A stretch of 15,337 bases of DNA from JACQAI01 sp035507915 (GTDB taxonomy: Bacteria > Pseudomonadota > Alphaproteobacteria > Elsterales > Elsteraceae). Where the stretch lies: contig DATJNS010000477.1 in assembly GCA_035507915.1 (NCBI GenBank), positions 1 to 15,337 of the forward strand, written 5' to 3'. A program made the position numbers and the translations under genes. Shown piece after piece: positions 14,646 to 15,337 of this stretch. Within the stretch, counting starts at the first letter, position 1. Each line of letters begins with the position of its first letter. Under the pieces are notes generated by a model. That model saw only the letters and a list, made by a program, of their open reading frames with translations. It did no database searches and was not told where the DNA came from.

Positions 14646-14671
14646 TTATGCCGCGCGCGGCATAAGGCGGT
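14640..14671. repeat. 32-bp perfect palindrome at the right end of the RIT element
   Basis: ACCGCCTTATGCCGCG is followed directly by its own reverse complement. Its left six bases belong to the right inverted repeat and its right six are the GGCGGT direct repeat. The left end of the element has no counterpart, so the 20-bp core between is an extra piece built from two head-to-head copies of the element's tip (TTATGCCGC). Confidence 0.95.
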
Positions 14672-15337
14672 GACGATCAGACTGTACATGAGCGCGGCGC
14701 GCTGACCGCCGCGGTCGGAACCGGCGAACAACCATGACTTTCGGCCAAGAGCCAGCCCCCTCAACGCTCGCTCGGCCGCATTGTTGGTCAGGCAGATCCG
14801 ACCGTCGCTGAGAAAGCGGGTAAAGGCCGTCCACCGCGTGAGCATGTAGTCGAGCGCCTTAGCCACGGGGTCGTGGCGCGAGAGCTTGGCGCGCTGCTCG
14901 CGCATCCAGATCTCCAGCTCGGTGATGCGCGTCGCGCTTTGATTCTGACGAACGGCCAGCCGTTCGGTGGCGGAGAGGCCGTTGGCAGCGCGCTCGATGT
15001 CGAACAGGGCGTCGATGCGCTTCACCGCCTCCAAAGCGATCGGCGAGACGACGCCGCTCTTGCCGCGCGCCTTGCGGCGAGCCGCCTCGGCGATATCCGC
15101 CAACTCGAAGAATTTGCGCCGGCCGTGCGACCAGCACGTCGCTTGAAGGATTGGCCCATAACTTCGGCCGGCTTCGTAGAGCGCGTCGTAGCCGCCATAG
15201 GCGTCGGCCTGCAGGATGCCCTTCCATCGGGCCAAATGGCCCTGCGGGTGCTCGCCGCGACGGTTGCGCGAGTAATAGAACAGCGCCGCCGGCGGCGCCG
15301 ACCCGGCGAATGGCCGATCGTCGCGCACGTAGGTCCA
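14666..15337 (-). pseudogene. IS66-family transposase (TnpC), 5'-proximal piece interrupted by the RIT element
   Basis: Reads in from beyond the window on the minus strand: WTYVRDDRPFAGSAPPAALF, QGHLARWKGILQADAYGGYD (with a catalytic Asp), CWSHGRRKFFELADI, HDPVAKALDYMLTRWTAFTRF, LTNNAAERALRG (catalytic Glu region), GSDRGGQRAALMYSLIVTA. This is the DDE domain of IS66 TnpC, which transposes with accessory TnpA/TnpB not seen here. After LIVTA the frame runs into the RIT end (LCRARHKAVYAARR...) and stops at TAG 14560-14558. The last codons are supplied by 11104-11241 on the other side. The visible part has no other damage, so the transposase was probably intact until the insertion. Confidence 0.93.

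Larger units (their letters stand above)
11236..14671. mobile_element. RIT (recombinase-in-trio) element inserted in an IS66 transposase gene
   Basis: Three tyrosine recombinases in one direction (RitA, RitB, RitC, minus strand) with ATGA overlaps, bounded by perfect inverted repeats at 11236-11271 and 14610-14645. The repeat GGCGGT stands at both edges (11236-11241 and 14666-14671). Removing 11236-14665 (3430 bp) joins the two IS66 pieces in frame as LIVTA-KLNDVDP, exactly the usual IS66 reading. The element between the direct repeats is 3424 bp. RIT elements are known bacterial mobile units whose three recombinases always occur together; the movement mechanism is not well understood. All three catalytic sets look complete, so this copy could still be active. 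It carries no cargo gene. Confidence 0.93.

Overview
The window is GC-rich (roughly two thirds G+C by eye) and looks like an accessory stretch of an alphaproteobacterial chromosome or large replicon. This rests on an ActR/RegA-type response regulator with a C-terminal Fis-type helix, a SCO protein, a class II cytochrome c, a Bug-type solute receptor and IS66/IS1380 remnants of the kind common in Hyphomicrobiales and Rhodospirillales. I cannot name the genus. I saw no rRNA, tRNA or CRISPR array.

Left part (1-4360). The 5' end of an OFA-type MFS transporter leaves the window on the minus strand. A complete CLC anion transporter with two CBS domains follows on the plus strand. Next come a decayed minus-strand FAD monooxygenase remnant (about 2470-2830) and, abutting it, an MFS transporter lacking its first membrane helix. 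After three hairpins in tandem there is a 47-residue single-span membrane protein with a near-ideal Shine-Dalgarno and its own terminator-like hairpin.

Middle part (4612-7654). A SCO copper chaperone and a CxxCH cytochrome are transcribed divergently and probably both act on the periplasmic side of the membrane. After about 550 bp without a recognisable gene comes an ActR-like regulator whose phospho-acceptor Asp is Glu, then a PilZ-domain protein.

Right-middle part (7936-10848). A periplasmic thioredoxin-like protein sits directly downstream of the 3' remnant of a CHAT-protease gene, both on the minus strand. The broken end of the CHAT gene lies beside a composite inverted repeat (9121-9179) that resembles an IS terminus or MITE. 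A small possible membrane ORF and a complete Bug-family receptor gene follow.

Right part (10915-15337) is a nest of mobile DNA. An IS1380 transposase fragment abuts the 3' end of an IS66 transposase gene. That gene is split by a complete recombinase-in-trio (RIT) element: three tyrosine recombinases (RitA, RitB, RitC) joined by two ATGA stop/start overlaps and bounded by perfect 36-bp inverted repeats. Removing 3430 bp with one copy of the 6-bp direct repeat GGCGGT restores the IS66 reading frame exactly, which fixes the boundaries. The right end carries an extra 32-bp perfect palindrome absent on the left. RIT elements are already described, so the novel parts are the nested insertion, the asymmetric end, the repeated CTATGCCGAA motif and a hairpin covering the ritA ribosome-binding site.

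Overall the window mixes working-looking genes (CLC, SCO, cytochrome, regulator, PilZ, Bug receptor, RIT) with truncated ones, as expected from repeated insertion and deletion.
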